Source of the DNA: Aurantiacibacter zhengii
Lineage (GTDB): Bacteria > Pseudomonadota > Alphaproteobacteria > Sphingomonadales > Sphingomonadaceae
Assembly: GCF_003584125.1 (NCBI RefSeq)
Contig: NZ_QXFL01000001.1
Coordinates: 62,001-126,000, forward strand
Direction of reading: 5' to 3'
Length of the DNA stretch: 64,000 nucleotides
The notes beneath the pieces were generated by a model that was given only the letters and a program-made list of their open reading frames with translations, had not been told where the DNA came from and did not search any database. The translations under genes and the position numbers were made by a program. Positions 1-10,666 of this stretch are shown in pieces. The stretch's first letter is position 1. The number at the start of each line of letters is the position of its first letter.

Positions 1-1
1 G

Positions 2-142
2 ATCCTCGATGCGCTGGCTGCGGGCGAGCAGCCCAAGACCGGCACGCAGGAGCCGGGACGCCACACCAGCGAGCCTGCCGGTGGACCGACGACGCTGAAG
101 GAAATGGTCGACGCCAACCACGATTACCGGAGCGAATGGTGA
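2..142 (+). CDS. nuoE: NADH-quinone oxidoreductase subunit E, C-terminal end (partial)
   Basis: This is the last 46 codons of a gene whose start lies before the window. The reading frame from base 2 gives a polar tail (start ILDALAAGEQ, end DANHDYRSEW) and stops with TGA at 140-142. NuoE is the 2Fe-2S (N1a) subunit of the peripheral NADH dehydrogenase module of respiratory complex I. The assignment rests on position directly upstream of nuoF and on the fit of this tail to alphaproteobacterial NuoE, since no iron-sulfur ligand is inside the window. The stop overlaps the start of the next small gene, so translation is probably coupled. Confidence 0.75.
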   Translation: MLDALAAGEQPKTGTQEPGRHTSEPAGGPTTLKEMVDANHDYRSEW

Positions 143-291
143 TCGACCAGATCGTCCCCATCCTGATCGCCGTCGTGCTGATCGCCTTTGCCTGGAAGGT
201 GCTGAAAGGCATCATCAAGACCATTGCGCTGGTGGTGATCCTGGCGACCGTAGCGGCGTGGGTCTTCTTTGGCGGAGGGTTGGGCGCATGA
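136..291 (+). CDS. Small membrane protein of the nuo operon (51 aa), unknown function
   Basis: A 51-residue open frame starts with ATG at 136, overlapping the nuoE stop; an in-frame GTG at 139 is an alternative. The product is almost wholly hydrophobic, with two likely membrane segments (about residues 5-20 and 28-45) joined by a short basic turn (WKVLKGIIK). Its TGA at 289-291 overlaps the ATG of the next small gene. It belongs to no family I recognise. Placement between nuoE and nuoF with coupled starts suggests co-expression with complex I; a role as accessory or assembly factor is inference only. Confidence 0.6.
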   Translation: MVIDQIVPILIAVVLIAFAWKVLKGIIKTIALVVILATVAAWVFFGGGLGA

Positions 292-488
292 TCGACAACC
301 CCGTCATTCGACAGATTGCCCGCGTGGGCCTTGCCGCAGGAAGCCTCGGCTTCATCGTGGGCGGCGTACTGATCTGGCTCGGCATCGACAGGCTGGGCGA
401 CGGTTTGATGATTTTTGGCGGAGTGTCCTTGCTGATCTTCGCCTTGTTGCTGGCGAAAACGCCGACAGGAGACAAAGATGCTGGCTGA
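288..488 (+). CDS. Small membrane protein of the nuo operon (66 aa), unknown function
   Basis: A 66-residue frame starts at ATG 288, inside the stop of the preceding gene (ATGA), and ends 11 bases after the nuoF start. The frame is open further upstream, but the overlapping ATG is the best start. Two hydrophobic segments are visible (about residues 14-34 and 40-56), with a short polar linker containing DRLGDG and a charged end TGDKDAG. No family is recognised. The tight overlaps on both sides argue for a real gene, translated with nuoE and nuoF. It might stabilise or help assemble the NADH module at the membrane, but nothing in the sequence proves this. Confidence 0.6.
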   Translation: MIDNPVIRQIARVGLAAGSLGFIVGGVLIWLGIDRLGDGLMIFGGVSLLIFALLLAKTPTGDKDAG

Positions 489-1770
489 CAAGGATCGCAT
501 CTTCACGAACGTCTACGGGTTCCAGGACTGGGGCCTGAAAGCCGCGCAAAAGCGTGGTGACTGGGACAATACGAAGGACCTGATTGCCAAGGGGCACGAC
601 TCGATCATCGACGAGATCAAGGCCTCGGGTCTGCGCGGTCGCGGTGGTGCAGGCTTCCCCACCGGGATGAAGTGGTCCTTCATGCCCAAGGAAAGCAAGG
701 ACGGTCGCCCGTCCTTCCTCGTCATCAATGCCGACGAATCCGAGCCGGGTTCGTGCAAGGATCGCGAGATCATCCGCCACGATCCGCACAAGCTGATTGA
801 AGGCGCGCTGGTCGCCGGGTTCGCCATGCGGGCGAGGGCGGCCTACATCTACATTCGCGGCGAATACATCCGTGAGGCGGAAACGCTTCAGGCCGCCATC
901 GATGAGGCTTACGACGCCGGTCTGATCGGCAAGAACGCCAGTGGCAGCGGCTACGATTTCGACGTGTTCATGCACCGCGGCGCGGGCGCCTACATCTGCG
1001 GCGAAGAAACCGCGATGATCGAGAGCCTCGAAGGCAAGAAGGGCCAACCCCGCCTGAAGCCACCGTTCCCGGCAGGCGCGGGTCTTTATGGTTGCCCCAC
1101 CACCGTGAACAACGTCGAGAGCATCGCCGTGGTGCCGACCATCCTGCGTCGCGGCGGCGCGTGGTTCGCCAGCTTCGGGCGCGAGAACAACAAGGGCACC
1201 AAGCTCTTCCAGATCAGCGGCCACGTGAACAATCCGTGTGTCGTCGAAGAAGCGATGAGCATCACCTTCGAGGAGCTGATCGAGAAGCACTGCGGCGGTA
1301 TTCGCGGCGGGTGGGACAACCTGCTTGCGGTGATACCGGGCGGTTCGTCGGTGCCTTTGGTGCCCGGCGAGCAGATCCGCAACGCGCACATGGACTTCGA
1401 CGGACTGAAGGAACTGGGTTCCGGCCTCGGCACAGCGGGCGTGATCGTGATGGACAAGTCCACCGACATCGTGCGCGCCATCAGCCGCATCAGCTATTTC
1501 TACAAGCACGAAAGCTGCGGCCAGTGCACGCCATGCCGCGAAGGCACGGGCTGGATGTGGCGCGTGATGGAGCGGCTGCGCGTGGGCGAAAGCTCTCCGC
1601 GGGAAATCGACATGCTTTACGAAGTCACCAAGCAGGTCGAGGGTCATACCATCTGTGCGCTGGGCGACGCGGCCGCATGGCCGATCCAGGGCCTGCTGCG
1701 CCACTTCCGCCCCGAACTCGAACGCCGCATTGCCGAACGTGAGAACAGCGTGCCGGAGGCGGCCGAGTGA
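478..1770 (+). CDS. nuoF: NADH-quinone oxidoreductase subunit F (FMN and N3 cluster)
   Basis: This 430-residue protein is the NADH-binding subunit of complex I. It takes hydride from NADH through FMN and passes electrons into the iron-sulfur chain. The glycine-rich nucleotide site [13 protein letters not shown], the FMN-site segment [12 protein letters not shown], and [13 protein letters not shown] are present. The N3 4Fe-4S cluster ligands are C347, C350 and C353 ([10 protein letters not shown]) plus C393 (TICALGD). Length is normal for the family. The ATG at 478 lies inside the end of the 66-residue gene. The stop overlaps the GTG start of the next gene (GTGA). Confidence 0.98.
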   Translation: MLADKDRIFTNVYGFQDWGLKAAQKRGDWDNTKDLIAKGHDSIIDEIKASGLRGRGGAGFPTGMKWSFMPKESKDGRPSFLVINADESEPGSCKDREIIRHDPHKLIEGALVAGFAMRARAAYIYIRGEYIREAETLQAAIDEAYDAGLIGKNASGSGYDFDVFMHRGAGAYICGEETAMIESLEGKKGQPRLKPPFPAGAGLYGCPTTVNNVESIAVVPTILRRGGAWFASFGRENNKGTKLFQISGHVNNPCVVEEAMSITFEELIEKHCGGIRGGWDNLLAVIPGGSSVPLVPGEQIRNAHMDFDGLKELGSGLGTAGVIVMDKSTDIVRAISRISYFYKHESCGQCTPCREGTGWMWRVMERLRVGESSPREIDMLYEVTKQVEGHTICALGDAAAWPIQGLLRHFRPELERRIAERENSVPEAAE

Positions 1771-2510
1771 TCCGCACTCTTACCCTTACGATTGCGACCA
1801 TGGCGGGCGTTTTCGCGCTTCCCGCCCATGCGCAGGACTCTGCGGAAAACAACAACGGGATGCAGGTCGGCACCCGTTTCGAACGTGCGCCTGAAAACGC
1901 CACCGCTGCAGAAGCGCGATGGATGCAGAAGCGCGTGGCCAATTGCGTATTCAACCGGAACAGGGACGCGGTCCGCGAGATTCTGGCGAACAGCAATTTC
2001 TATTCGATCCATTTCGAGCAATTCGGCCAGGATCCCGAAACCCTCTTCGATGACCTCGAGGTAAATTACTGCATTGGCAGGCTGATGCGCGGTGCCGACA
2101 ATCGCACTTACCACACCTACATGCAGATCCAGTATTCGACCCTGCGTAACCTGCTTGCCGAAGAGGCTTACCTGCAGGATTTCGACGGTCCGCCGCAAGT
2201 GGGCGCTTCGCCGCAGGACGTGGCCGCCAGGTTCGACGGCATGCGCGTTCACCCGCAGGTGAGCACGATGGCCGGGCTTGCCGATTGCCTGACCTATAAC
2301 GCTCCGGAAGAAGCTCATGCCATGCTGAAGGCCCGCCCCGGTAGCGGCACCGAGGCAGAGACGGTCGATGCACTTGGCCCGGTGCTTGCCGCCTGCGCCA
2401 ATTCCGACGATGAAACACTCACCATCCAGACGTCGCTCATTCGCCAGATCGTGGCGGATGGCCTCTGGTCGCGCAGCCATTACAGCGCTGCGCAAGTGGA
2501 AGAAAGCTGA
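1767..2510 (+). CDS. Exported protein of unknown function within the nuo operon
   Basis: This 247-residue protein begins with GTG at 1767, overlapping the nuoF stop, and its TGA overlaps the nuoG ATG. The N-terminus is a clear signal peptide (hydrophobic core [16 protein letters not shown], cleavage expected before QDS at about residue 22), so the mature protein should be periplasmic. The mature part is soluble and mostly helical, with four cysteines (in ANCVFN, NYCIGR, ADCLTY and AACANS) that could form two disulfides. I recognise no named family; similar secreted proteins occur in sphingomonads. A periplasmic protein nested between two cytoplasmic complex I subunits is unusual, and its link to complex I is only by context. 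Confidence 0.8.
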   Translation: MIRTLTLTIATMAGVFALPAHAQDSAENNNGMQVGTRFERAPENATAAEARWMQKRVANCVFNRNRDAVREILANSNFYSIHFEQFGQDPETLFDDLEVNYCIGRLMRGADNRTYHTYMQIQYSTLRNLLAEEAYLQDFDGPPQVGASPQDVAARFDGMRVHPQVSTMAGLADCLTYNAPEEAHAMLKARPGSGTEAETVDALGPVLAACANSDDETLTIQTSLIRQIVADGLWSRSHYSAAQVEES

Positions 2511-4498
2511 TGCCCAAAGTCAAAGTAGACGGACAGGAAATCGAGGTTCCGGACGGCGCGACCGTCCTCCAAGCCTGTGAGCTCGCTGGCAAGGAAATCC
2601 CGCGTTTCTGCTATCATGAGCGCCTGAGCATTGCGGGCAACTGCCGCATGTGCCTCGTCGAGGTGAAGCCGGGGCCGCCCAAGCCGCAAGCTTCGTGCGC
2701 GCTGCCCGCGACCGAGGGGCAGGAAATCCGCACGGACAGCGAGATGGTGAAAACCGCGCGCGAAGGCGTGATGGAATTCCTGCTGATCAACCACCCGCTG
2801 GATTGCCCGATCTGCGACCAGGGCGGCGAATGCGACCTGCAGGACCAGGCCATGGCCTATGGCCGCGGTGCCACGCGCTATCACGAGAACAAGCGCGCGG
2901 TTACCGAGAAGTACATGGGCCCGCTGATCAAGACGATCATGACCCGCTGCATCCACTGCACCCGCTGTGTGCGCTTCTCCGAAGAGATCGCCGGGGTGGA
3001 CGAAATCGGCGCGCTCTATCGCGGCGAGGACATGCAGATCACGACCTATCTGGAGCACGCAGCCAAGCACGAGCTTTCCGCCAACGTGATCGACCTGTGC
3101 CCGGTCGGTGCGCTCACGAGTGGTCCGTATGCCTATGAAAGCCGTCCGTGGGAACTGAAGAAGACGCTGGGCATCGACGTGTCCGATGCGGTCGGCTCCA
3201 ACATCCGTATCGACAGCCGCGGTCGCGAAGTCTTGCGCGTTCTTCCGCGCATCAACGATGACGTGAACGAAGAGTGGATCTCCGACAAGGCGCGCTATCA
3301 GGTCGACGGCCTGGTTCGCCGCCGTCTCGACAAGGTGTGGATCCGCAGGAAAGGCAAGCTGGAGCAGGCGAACTGGGACGAGGCTTTCAAGACAATCGCC
3401 AAGACCAAGCCGGGCAAGAGCATTGCCGCCGTTGCCGGTGACCTGGTCGATTGCGAAACGATGTTCGCGGCCAAGGCGCTGCTGAAGGCCAGTGGCTCGG
3501 CACTGATGGAAAGCCGGCAGACGGGGATGGACTACGACGTGTCCAATCTCGCCGCGGTGAATTTCAACAGCACCTTTGCCGGTATCGAGGAAGCGCAGGC
3601 GATCCTGATCGTCGGCAGCCAGATCCGCTGGGAAGCGCCGCTGGTGAACGTGCGCCTGCGCAAGGCGGTGAAGCGCGGGGCGAAGGTGTTCGTTGTCGGT
3701 CCCGAGTGGGAAACCACCTATCCTTCCGAGTTCCTTGGCGACGATGCAGGCGTGCTGGGCAACTTGCCGCAGCATGTGCGCGATACTTTCGACGGTGCCG
3801 AAAACAGCGCGGTAATTCTTGGCGCTGGCGGTTTCGCTGCCGGTGCCCATGGTGCAGCCATGGCCGCTGCCAGTTCGCTGGGTGCGACGTTCAACGCGCT
3901 CCACACCGCCGCGGCCCGCATGGGTGCGCTGATGCTGGGCTTTGCCAGCAAGGGCGGTCTTGCCGATCTCGCGGACGCCAAGCCCAAGGTGGTGCTGGCG
4001 CTGGGCGCTGATGAAGTGGACTGGAGCCGGTTCGATGGCGCCTTGAAGGTCTTCATCGGGCACCACGGTGACAAGGGCGCGCACGCGGCCGACATTATCC
4101 TGCCTGCCGCTGCCTACACGGAGAAGGCCGGTACCTACGTCAACACGGAAGGCCGGGTGCAGATGTCCGACAAGGCCGTGTTCGCTCCTGGCGATGCGCG
4201 CGAAGACTGGACGATCCTGCGCGCGCTGGCCGATGCGCTGGGTGTGACAGTCGGTTTCGACAACTTCGAGGAACTGCGCGCCGCGATGGTCGCCGAAGTA
4301 CCCGCGCTGGGCGAGGAAGGGCTGGCCGATTATGGCATGATGCCTGCATCGTTCGATGGCTCCAGCGCGAGCGGTACGATCGGCTACCCGATCAAGGACT
4401 TCTACCTCACCAATGCAATCGCCCGCGCCAGCGTGGTTATGCAGCGCTGTTCGGATGAACTGCTCCACGGTGACGAGATCATGGAGGCCGCGGAATGA
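2510..4498 (+). CDS. nuoG: NADH-quinone oxidoreductase subunit G
   Basis: This 662-residue subunit carries the N1b, N5 and N4 iron-sulfur clusters of complex I. The N-terminal 2Fe-2S domain shows [16 protein letters not shown] (first ligand near C34) and a later Cys in ASCALP. The His-Cys3 site follows in [14 protein letters not shown], and the 4Fe-4S site in [10 protein letters not shown] with a distal [11 protein letters not shown]. The remaining two thirds is a molybdopterin-oxidoreductase-like domain without cofactor function. The length matches the short mitochondrial/alphaproteobacterial form, not the about 900-residue enterobacterial form. The stop overlaps the nuoH ATG. Confidence 0.98.
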   Translation: MPKVKVDGQEIEVPDGATVLQACELAGKEIPRFCYHERLSIAGNCRMCLVEVKPGPPKPQASCALPATEGQEIRTDSEMVKTAREGVMEFLLINHPLDCPICDQGGECDLQDQAMAYGRGATRYHENKRAVTEKYMGPLIKTIMTRCIHCTRCVRFSEEIAGVDEIGALYRGEDMQITTYLEHAAKHELSANVIDLCPVGALTSGPYAYESRPWELKKTLGIDVSDAVGSNIRIDSRGREVLRVLPRINDDVNEEWISDKARYQVDGLVRRRLDKVWIRRKGKLEQANWDEAFKTIAKTKPGKSIAAVAGDLVDCETMFAAKALLKASGSALMESRQTGMDYDVSNLAAVNFNSTFAGIEEAQAILIVGSQIRWEAPLVNVRLRKAVKRGAKVFVVGPEWETTYPSEFLGDDAGVLGNLPQHVRDTFDGAENSAVILGAGGFAAGAHGAAMAAASSLGATFNALHTAAARMGALMLGFASKGGLADLADAKPKVVLALGADEVDWSRFDGALKVFIGHHGDKGAHAADIILPAAAYTEKAGTYVNTEGRVQMSDKAVFAPGDAREDWTILRALADALGVTVGFDNFEELRAAMVAEVPALGEEGLADYGMMPASFDGSSASGTIGYPIKDFYLTNAIARASVVMQRCSDELLHGDEIMEAAE

Positions 4499-5628
4499 CC
4501 GACTTCTTCATCTCGCTCGGTATGGATGCCACCTGGGCTTTTTTCGTCGCCTCGCTTTGCGGCGTACTGCTGATCGCCTTCCCGCTGATGCTGGCCGTGG
4601 CGCTGATTATCTATACCGACCGCAAGATCTGGGCCGCGATCAACCTGCGGCGCGGGCCGAACGTGGTCGGTCCCTTCGGCATCCTGCAAAGCTTTGCGGA
4701 CGGCCTGAAGGTGTTCCTGCAGGAAACCATCATCCCCTCGGCGGCGAACAAGGGAATTTTCATCCTTGCGCCAATCATCACCTTCACCGTGGCGTTGCTC
4801 GCCTGGGCGGTGATTCCGTTCGACGCGGGCGTGGTGCTGTCGGACATCAACGTCGGCCTGCTCTACATCCTCGCGATCTCGTCGCTGTCGGTTTACGGCG
4901 TGACGATGGCGGGCTGGGCGTCGAACTCGAAATATCCGTTCTTCTCCGCCATGCGCGCCGCTGCACAGATGATCTCGTACGAAGTTTCGATCGGCTTCAT
5001 CCTCGTCTGCGTTGTGCTCTATGCGGGCACCTTCAACCTCTCGGCCATCGTCGAGGCGCAGCGCGGCCACGGCCTGGGTTTCGTGAACGGCTATTACTTC
5101 AACCTGCTGCTGTTCCCGATGTGGGTGGTGTTCTTCATCTCCAGCCTCGCGGAAACGCAGCGCGTGCCGTTCGACCTGACCGAGGCGGAGAGCGAGCTCG
5201 TCGCCGGATACCAGACCGAATATTCCAGCATGGCCTTCGCGCTGTTCTGGCTGGGCGAATATGCCAACATCTTGCTGATGTGCAGCCTCAACACGCTGCT
5301 GTTCTTCGGTGGCTGGCTGCCGCCGGTGGACTGGGCTCCGCTCTACTGGGTCCCGGGCATCATCTGGTTCCTGCTGAAGACGTTCTTCTTCTTCTTCATG
5401 TTCAGCTGGGTGATGGCGACCGTGCCGCGCTACCGCTACGACCAGCTGATGCGGCTTGGCTGGAAAGTTTTCCTGCCGATGAGCCTGATTTTCGTCGTCC
5501 TCATCTCCGGATGGCTGATGCTGACGAGGTATGACGAGCCCGAATACGACTGCGTGCCCGCATCGACTGCAGGCACCGTCACAACCGATGGGACCGTCCT
5601 GTGCGGTCCTGAAGGAAATCTCCCATGA
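4495..5628 (+). CDS. nuoH: NADH-quinone oxidoreductase subunit H
   Basis: This 377-residue membrane subunit sits at the joint between the peripheral arm and the membrane arm and forms part of the quinone chamber. Several membrane helices are evident. The conserved cytoplasmic loop [19 protein letters not shown] and the segment [20 protein letters not shown] are diagnostic for NuoH/ND1. The C-terminus carries a polar tail after the last helix ([11 protein letters not shown]) that extends a little beyond the core family. The start overlaps the nuoG stop (ATGA), and the stop overlaps the nuoI start. Confidence 0.98.
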   Translation: MTDFFISLGMDATWAFFVASLCGVLLIAFPLMLAVALIIYTDRKIWAAINLRRGPNVVGPFGILQSFADGLKVFLQETIIPSAANKGIFILAPIITFTVALLAWAVIPFDAGVVLSDINVGLLYILAISSLSVYGVTMAGWASNSKYPFFSAMRAAAQMISYEVSIGFILVCVVLYAGTFNLSAIVEAQRGHGLGFVNGYYFNLLLFPMWVVFFISSLAETQRVPFDLTEAESELVAGYQTEYSSMAFALFWLGEYANILLMCSLNTLLFFGGWLPPVDWAPLYWVPGIIWFLLKTFFFFFMFSWVMATVPRYRYDQLMRLGWKVFLPMSLIFVVLISGWLMLTRYDEPEYDCVPASTAGTVTTDGTVLCGPEGNLP

Positions 5629-6110
5629 CCGTCGCCCACCTCATAAAGTCGTTCACCCTGTGGGAGTTCGTGAAAGCGCACGCTCTCACGCTGAAGTACT
5701 TCTTCAAGCCCAAGGTGACGATCAACTACCCGTTCGAGAAGAACCCGCTTTCGCCGCGCTTCCGCGGAGAGCATGCGCTGCGCCGCTATCCCAACGGGGA
5801 AGAACGCTGCATCGCCTGCAAGCTGTGCGAGGCTGTGTGCCCGGCGCAGGCGATCACCATCGAGAGCGAGCCGCGTTCGGACGGCAGCCGCCGCACGACG
5901 CGCTACGACATCGACATGACCAAGTGCATCTACTGCGGTTTCTGCCAGGAAGCCTGTCCGGTGGATGCGGTGGTGGAAGGGCCGAACTTCGAATACGCGA
6001 CCGAAACGCGCGAGGAACTGCTTTATGACAAGGCAAAACTGCTGGCGAACGGGGACAAGTGGGAGCGCGCGATTGCCGCGAACCTTGAAGCCGACGCGCC
6101 CTACCGCTAA
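5625..6110 (+). CDS. nuoI: NADH-quinone oxidoreductase subunit I (two 4Fe-4S clusters)
   Basis: A 161-residue ferredoxin-like subunit that carries clusters N6a and N6b between NuoG and NuoB. The two ligand sets are [12 protein letters not shown] and [12 protein letters not shown], each with a proline after the fourth cysteine. The N-terminal helix ([22 protein letters not shown]) fits the amphipathic membrane-contact helix of the family. Length is typical. A 43-base gap with an AGGGG ribosome site separates it from nuoJ, the largest gap inside the nuo operon. Confidence 0.98.
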   Translation: MTVAHLIKSFTLWEFVKAHALTLKYFFKPKVTINYPFEKNPLSPRFRGEHALRRYPNGEERCIACKLCEAVCPAQAITIESEPRSDGSRRTTRYDIDMTKCIYCGFCQEACPVDAVVEGPNFEYATETREELLYDKAKLLANGDKWERAIAANLEADAPYR

Positions 6111-6153
6111 CCGCGCCGCAAGACTCGCCACGAGCTAAACCCAGGGGCTGACT

Positions 6154-6771
6154 TTGACCGTCTTCGCTTTCTATCTGTTTGCCGCGCTGATGATCGCCTC
6201 CGGGGCGCTCACCATCTTTGCGCGCAACCCGGTGCACTCCGTGCTCTGGCTGATCCTGGCCTTCTTCAACGCGGCGGGCCTGATGGTCATCGTGGGGGCA
6301 GAATTCCTCGCGATGCTGCTGGTCGTCGTCTACGTGGGCGCGGTCGCGGTGCTGTTCCTGTTCGTCGTGATGATGCTGAACATCGATTTTGCCGAAATGC
6401 GCGCGGGCTTCATGAAAAACGCGCCGCTGGGCGTCGCCATTGCGGTGATCCTCTTGGCGGAACTGGTGCTGGGCGTGGGTGCCTATCGCGCCGGTGCGCT
6501 GGACCTGGGCACGCCAGATGGCAGCGCCGCGCCGCTGGTGGGTGAAAGCAATATCGAAAGCCTGGGCGCGCTCCTTTACGGCAATTACCTGTTCCTGTTC
6601 GAGAGCGCGGGCATCATCCTGCTGGTCGCCATGATCGGCGCCATTGTGCTGACGCACCGCGCGCCGACGAATCCGCGCGGTCACCAGAACATCGCCAAGC
6701 AGAACGCGCGCAATCCGAAGGAAGCGACGAACAATGTCAGCCCCGAAGTGGGCAAGGGGGTAGAGCTGTGA
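6154..6771 (+). CDS. nuoJ: NADH-quinone oxidoreductase subunit J
   Basis: This 205-residue membrane subunit begins with TTG at 6154, seven bases after the ribosome site AGGGG (6143-6147). No upstream in-frame ATG fits. Five hydrophobic helices are seen, including the segment [18 protein letters not shown] that is typical of NuoJ/ND6. The C-terminal tail is polar and extended (about residues 165-205). Its TGA overlaps the GTG start of nuoK. Confidence 0.96.
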   Translation: MTVFAFYLFAALMIASGALTIFARNPVHSVLWLILAFFNAAGLMVIVGAEFLAMLLVVVYVGAVAVLFLFVVMMLNIDFAEMRAGFMKNAPLGVAIAVILLAELVLGVGAYRAGALDLGTPDGSAAPLVGESNIESLGALLYGNYLFLFESAGIILLVAMIGAIVLTHRAPTNPRGHQNIAKQNARNPKEATNNVSPEVGKGVEL

Positions 6772-7073
6772 TCGGCATCGAACATTATGTCGTGGTGAGC
6801 TCGATCCTGTTCGTGCTCGGCGTGCTCGGTATCTTCCTCAACCGGAAGAACATCATCATCATCCTGATGGCGATCGAACTGATCCTGCTGTCGGTGAACC
6901 TGAACCTGGTGGCCTTCAGCGCTTACCTGGGTGACCTGACGGGGCAGGTTTTCGCCATGTTCGTTCTCACCGTGGCGGCGGCGGAAGCTGCCATCGGGCT
7001 GGCCATTCTCGTAGTTTACTTCCGTTCGCGCGGCACCATCGCGGTGGACGACGTCAACCGGATGAAGGGATAG
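6768..7073 (+). CDS. nuoK: NADH-quinone oxidoreductase subunit K
   Basis: A 101-residue protein with three membrane helices, the usual NuoK/ND4L size. It starts with GTG at 6768 overlapping the nuoJ stop (GTGA). Conserved buried glutamates are visible in [13 protein letters not shown] and [14 protein letters not shown]; these belong to the proton path of the membrane arm. The end (DDVNRMKG) matches the family. Only three bases separate it from nuoL, so the ribosome site of nuoL (GAAGGG) lies inside this gene. Confidence 0.97.
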   Translation: MIGIEHYVVVSSILFVLGVLGIFLNRKNIIIILMAIELILLSVNLNLVAFSAYLGDLTGQVFAMFVLTVAAAEAAIGLAILVVYFRSRGTIAVDDVNRMKG

Positions 7074-7076
7074 ACC

Positions 7077-9134
7077 TTGAACTATATCCTGATCATCGTC
7101 TTCGCGCCGCTGCTGGCCGCGATTATCGCAGGGCTGGGCGGCAAGTGGCTGGGCCACACCGCTGCCAAGCTCGTGACCACCGCTGGCCTGTTCCTGGCGT
7201 GCGGCCTGAGCTGGCCGATCTTCCTGTCGTTCATCGCCGGCACTGCCGAGGCGGGCGTTATCCCGGTAATGACCTGGGTGCAGTCGGGCGCAATGACCTT
7301 CGACTGGGCGCTGCGCGTGGATACGCTGACGGCGGTCATGCTGGTAGTGATCACCAGCGTCTCCGCGCTCGTCCACCTCTACAGCTGGGGCTACATGGAC
7401 GAAGATCCGGACCAGAGCCGGTTCTTCGCCTACCTTTCGCTGTTCACCTTCGCCATGCTGATGCTGGTGACCGCGAACAACCTGGTCCAGATGTTCTTTG
7501 GCTGGGAAGGCGTGGGCCTCGCCAGCTACCTGCTGATCGGGTTCTGGTACAAGAAACCCAGCGCCAGCGCCGCTGCTATCAAGGCCTTCGTCGTAAACCG
7601 TGTGGGCGACCTTGGTTTCATGCTCGGCATCTTCGGCACTTTCCTCGTGTTCCAGACCACGAGCATCCCCGAAATCCTCGAAGCCGCACCTGCCATGCAG
7701 GGCAGCACCATCACCTTCATGGGCGCGCGCTGGGATACGATGACGATCCTGTGTTTGCTGCTGTTCGTGGGCGCGATGGGCAAGTCTGCGCAGCTCGGCC
7801 TGCACACCTGGCTGCCGGATGCGATGGAAGGGCCGACGCCGGTTTCCGCGCTGATCCACGCCGCCACCATGGTGACGGCGGGCGTGTTCATGGTCTGCCG
7901 CCTTTCACCGATGTTCGAAGCTGCGCCCGCCGCGCTTGCCGTGGTCACGATTGTCGGCGCAGCCACCTGCCTGTTCGCTGCCACCATCGGCACGACGCAG
8001 TGGGACATCAAGCGCGTGATCGCCTATTCCACCTGTTCGCAGCTGGGGTACATGTTCTTTGCCGCTGGTGTCGGCGCCTATGGCGCGGCCATGTTCCACC
8101 TGTTCACGCACGCCTTTTTCAAGGCGCTGCTGTTCCTTGGTGCCGGCTCGGTGATCCACGCTATGCACCACGAGCAGGACATGCGCTACTACGGCGGCCT
8201 GCGGAAGAGCATACCTTTCACCTTCTGGGCGATGATGTTCGGCACGCTCGCGATTACCGGGCTTGGTATCTACGACCTGCATGTCGGCTTTGCCGGGTTC
8301 TGGTCGAAGGATGCGATCCTCGAAGTGTCCTATGCCGCAGGCGGACATGGCACAGGCGCCTTCTGGGTGGGTGCCTTTGCCGCGCTGCTCACCAGCTTCT
8401 ACAGCTGGCGCCTGATGTTCCTCACGTTCTGGGGCAAGCCGCGCTGGATCGAGAGCGAGCATATCCAGCATGCCGTCCACCACGGACATGACGAGCCGCA
8501 CGAACACAACCCCGCCGCGCAGGAAGACTCCGGCCACGATGTGACGCATGCCGTTCCCGATCCGGCCCACGGTGACGGAACCGGCGGCTATCATCCGCAT
8601 GAAAGTCCGTGGACGATGCTCGTGCCGTTGGCCGTGCTGTCGCTGGGCGCGATTTTCGCTGGCCAGTTCTTTGCCGGCTCGTTCCTGGAAAGCGCCGATT
8701 TCTGGAACGGTTCGATCGCCTACAACACCGAACTGATGCACGCGATGCACGAGGTTCCGAAGTGGGTGAAGTACACTGCGCTTGTCGTGATGCTGATCGG
8801 CCTGTTCCTTGCCTGGCTCGCTTATATCCGTCGTACGGACCTGCCGCGCCAGACGACCGAGCAGCTTGGCCCGATCTACAACTTCGTCTTCAACAAGTGG
8901 TACTTCGACGAGCTTTACAATCTCATTTTCGTGAAGCCCGCCTTCTGGCTCGGCCGCTTCTTCTGGAAGAAGGGCGACGAGGGCACGATTGACCGCTTCG
9001 GCCCCAACGGCATTGCCTGGGTGGTCGAGCGTGGCAGTGGCATCGCGAAGAGCGTCCAGTCCGGTTATCTTACGAGTTACGCCCTGATCATGCTGCTAGG
9101 CCTTGTCGCCGCTATCACCTGGGTGCTGTTCTGA
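7077..9134 (+). CDS. nuoL: NADH-quinone oxidoreductase subunit L
   Basis: This 685-residue antiporter-like subunit is the distal proton-pumping part of complex I and carries the long lateral helix. It starts with TTG at 7077. Family motifs include [44 protein letters not shown] and the lysine-bearing helices. Between helices at about residues 460-510 lies a His-rich hydrophilic loop ([10 protein letters not shown] and later HPHESPW), which makes it longer than the E. coli protein; such loops are common in alphaproteobacterial NuoL. The stop overlaps the nuoM ATG. Confidence 0.98.
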   Translation: MNYILIIVFAPLLAAIIAGLGGKWLGHTAAKLVTTAGLFLACGLSWPIFLSFIAGTAEAGVIPVMTWVQSGAMTFDWALRVDTLTAVMLVVITSVSALVHLYSWGYMDEDPDQSRFFAYLSLFTFAMLMLVTANNLVQMFFGWEGVGLASYLLIGFWYKKPSASAAAIKAFVVNRVGDLGFMLGIFGTFLVFQTTSIPEILEAAPAMQGSTITFMGARWDTMTILCLLLFVGAMGKSAQLGLHTWLPDAMEGPTPVSALIHAATMVTAGVFMVCRLSPMFEAAPAALAVVTIVGAATCLFAATIGTTQWDIKRVIAYSTCSQLGYMFFAAGVGAYGAAMFHLFTHAFFKALLFLGAGSVIHAMHHEQDMRYYGGLRKSIPFTFWAMMFGTLAITGLGIYDLHVGFAGFWSKDAILEVSYAAGGHGTGAFWVGAFAALLTSFYSWRLMFLTFWGKPRWIESEHIQHAVHHGHDEPHEHNPAAQEDSGHDVTHAVPDPAHGDGTGGYHPHESPWTMLVPLAVLSLGAIFAGQFFAGSFLESADFWNGSIAYNTELMHAMHEVPKWVKYTALVVMLIGLFLAWLAYIRRTDLPRQTTEQLGPIYNFVFNKWYFDELYNLIFVKPAFWLGRFFWKKGDEGTIDRFGPNGIAWVVERGSGIAKSVQSGYLTSYALIMLLGLVAAITWVLF

Positions 9135-10666
9135 TGGGCGGCTTCCCTATCCTCTCCGTCATGCTGGCGGTGCCGCTGGTCGGCGCCATTGCCTGCCTGT
9201 TCCTGGATGCCAAGCCCGCGCGCATGGTCGCACTGGCGGCGACGCTCATCAACCTCGCACTGGGCGTTGTTCTGTGGGCGAATTACGATATCGGCGGCGC
9301 GCAGTGGCAGTTCACCGAATACAGCGAGCTGTTCGATGGCTTCGCCTACGCACTGGGCATCGATGGCATTGCCCTGATGCTCATCATGCTCAGCGTGTTC
9401 CTGATGCCGATCTGTATCGGGGCGAGCTGGGAAGCCATCACCAAGCGGGTGGGCGAATACATGGCCGCCTTCCTGCTGATGGAAGTTCTGATGATCGGCG
9501 TGTTCGCCGCGCAGGATATCTTCCTGTTCTACATTTTCTTCGAAGCCGGCCTGATCCCGATGTACCTGATCATCGGCGTGTGGGGCGGGCAGAACCGCAT
9601 CTACGCGGCCTACAAGTTCTTCCTCTACACGCTGCTCGGCTCGGTGCTGATGCTGATCGCGATGCTGTGGATGGTGAACGCTGCGGGCACCACGTACATT
9701 CCGTACCTGATGGAATACGACTTCCCGGTGGAGGCGCAGACCTGGCTATGGCTCGCATTCTTCGCCAGCTTCGCGGTGAAGATGCCGATGTGGCCCGTTC
9801 ACACCTGGTTGCCCGACGCCCACGTTCAGGCTCCCACGGCAGGCTCCGTGATCCTTGCAGGCGTGCTGCTGAAACTGGGCGGATACGGCTTCATCCGTTT
9901 CAGCCTGCCGATGTTCCCGGATGCCAGTGCCGATTTCGGTTGGCTGGTCTGGGGCCTGTCGATGGTTGCCGTGGTAGTCACCAGCCTGATCGCGCTGGTG
10001 CAGGCCGACATGAAGAAGCTGATTGCTTATTCCTCTGTCGCGCACATGGCCATCGTGACCGTGGGCCTGTTCGCGTTCAACGTGCAAGGCCTTGAGGGCG
10101 CCATGATGGTGATGCTGGGCCACGGCCTGGTTTCGGGCGCTCTGTTCCTGTGCGTCGGCATTATCTACGATCGCCTGCATACGCGCGAAATCTCGCGGTA
10201 CGGCGGGCTCGCGATCAACATGCCCGCCTATGCGGTTCTGTTCATGCTGTTCACGATGGCGGCTGTGGGCTTGCCCGGAACCAGCAACTTCGTGGGCGAG
10301 TTCCTCGCGCTGGCCGGTATCTACCAGGCCAACAGCTGGGTTGCCTTCGTATGCACCACCGGCATCATCCTCGGCGCTGCATACATGCTCTACCTCTACC
10401 GTCGTATCATCTTCGGTGAGCAGAAGAACGCCGACGCTGCGGCCATGCCCGACCTGACGATTCGCGAGTACCTGCTGCTTGGCCCGATCGCCGCGGCGGT
10501 TCTGTGGATGGGTATCTACCCGGAAAGTTTCCTTGCTCCCATGCGTGCCGATATCGAAGTGCTCGACGCCCGCCTTGCCGCTGCCGCGCCCGAAGGCGAT
10601 GCGCAGCTTTCCATCGGAGAGGGTGCTCCTACCGAAGAAGAGCACGCCGAAGGGGGGGCACACTAA
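9134..10666 (+). CDS. nuoM: NADH-quinone oxidoreductase subunit M
   Basis: A 510-residue antiporter-like membrane subunit of the proton-pumping arm. The conserved first-half glutamate lies in FFEAGLIPMYLIIGVWGG, and the diagnostic HTWLPDAHVQAPTAGSVILA follows, with lysine sites in ADMKKLIAYSSVAHM. About 14 helices are expected. The C-terminal tail after the last helix is acidic and His-ended (EEEHAEGGAH). The stop TAA overlaps the nuoN ATG (TAATG), consistent with coupled translation. Confidence 0.98.
   Translation: MGGFPILSVMLAVPLVGAIACLFLDAKPARMVALAATLINLALGVVLWANYDIGGAQWQFTEYSELFDGFAYALGIDGIALMLIMLSVFLMPICIGASWEAITKRVGEYMAAFLLMEVLMIGVFAAQDIFLFYIFFEAGLIPMYLIIGVWGGQNRIYAAYKFFLYTLLGSVLMLIAMLWMVNAAGTTYIPYLMEYDFPVEAQTWLWLAFFASFAVKMPMWPVHTWLPDAHVQAPTAGSVILAGVLLKLGGYGFIRFSLPMFPDASADFGWLVWGLSMVAVVVTSLIALVQADMKKLIAYSSVAHMAIVTVGLFAFNVQGLEGAMMVMLGHGLVSGALFLCVGIIYDRLHTREISRYGGLAINMPAYAVLFMLFTMAAVGLPGTSNFVGEFLALAGIYQANSWVAFVCTTGIILGAAYMLYLYRRIIFGEQKNADAAAMPDLTIREYLLLGPIAAAVLWMGIYPESFLAPMRADIEVLDARLAAAAPEGDAQLSIGEGAPTEEEHAEGGAH

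Noticed and set aside
352..1704. A 450-codon open frame antisense to nuoF
   Set aside because: Shadow of a well-conserved gene, with no recognisable domain.
2480..4468. A 662-codon open frame antisense to nuoG
   Set aside because: nuoG is complete with all cluster ligands on the other strand; the antisense product is low-complexity Arg/His/Ala-rich.
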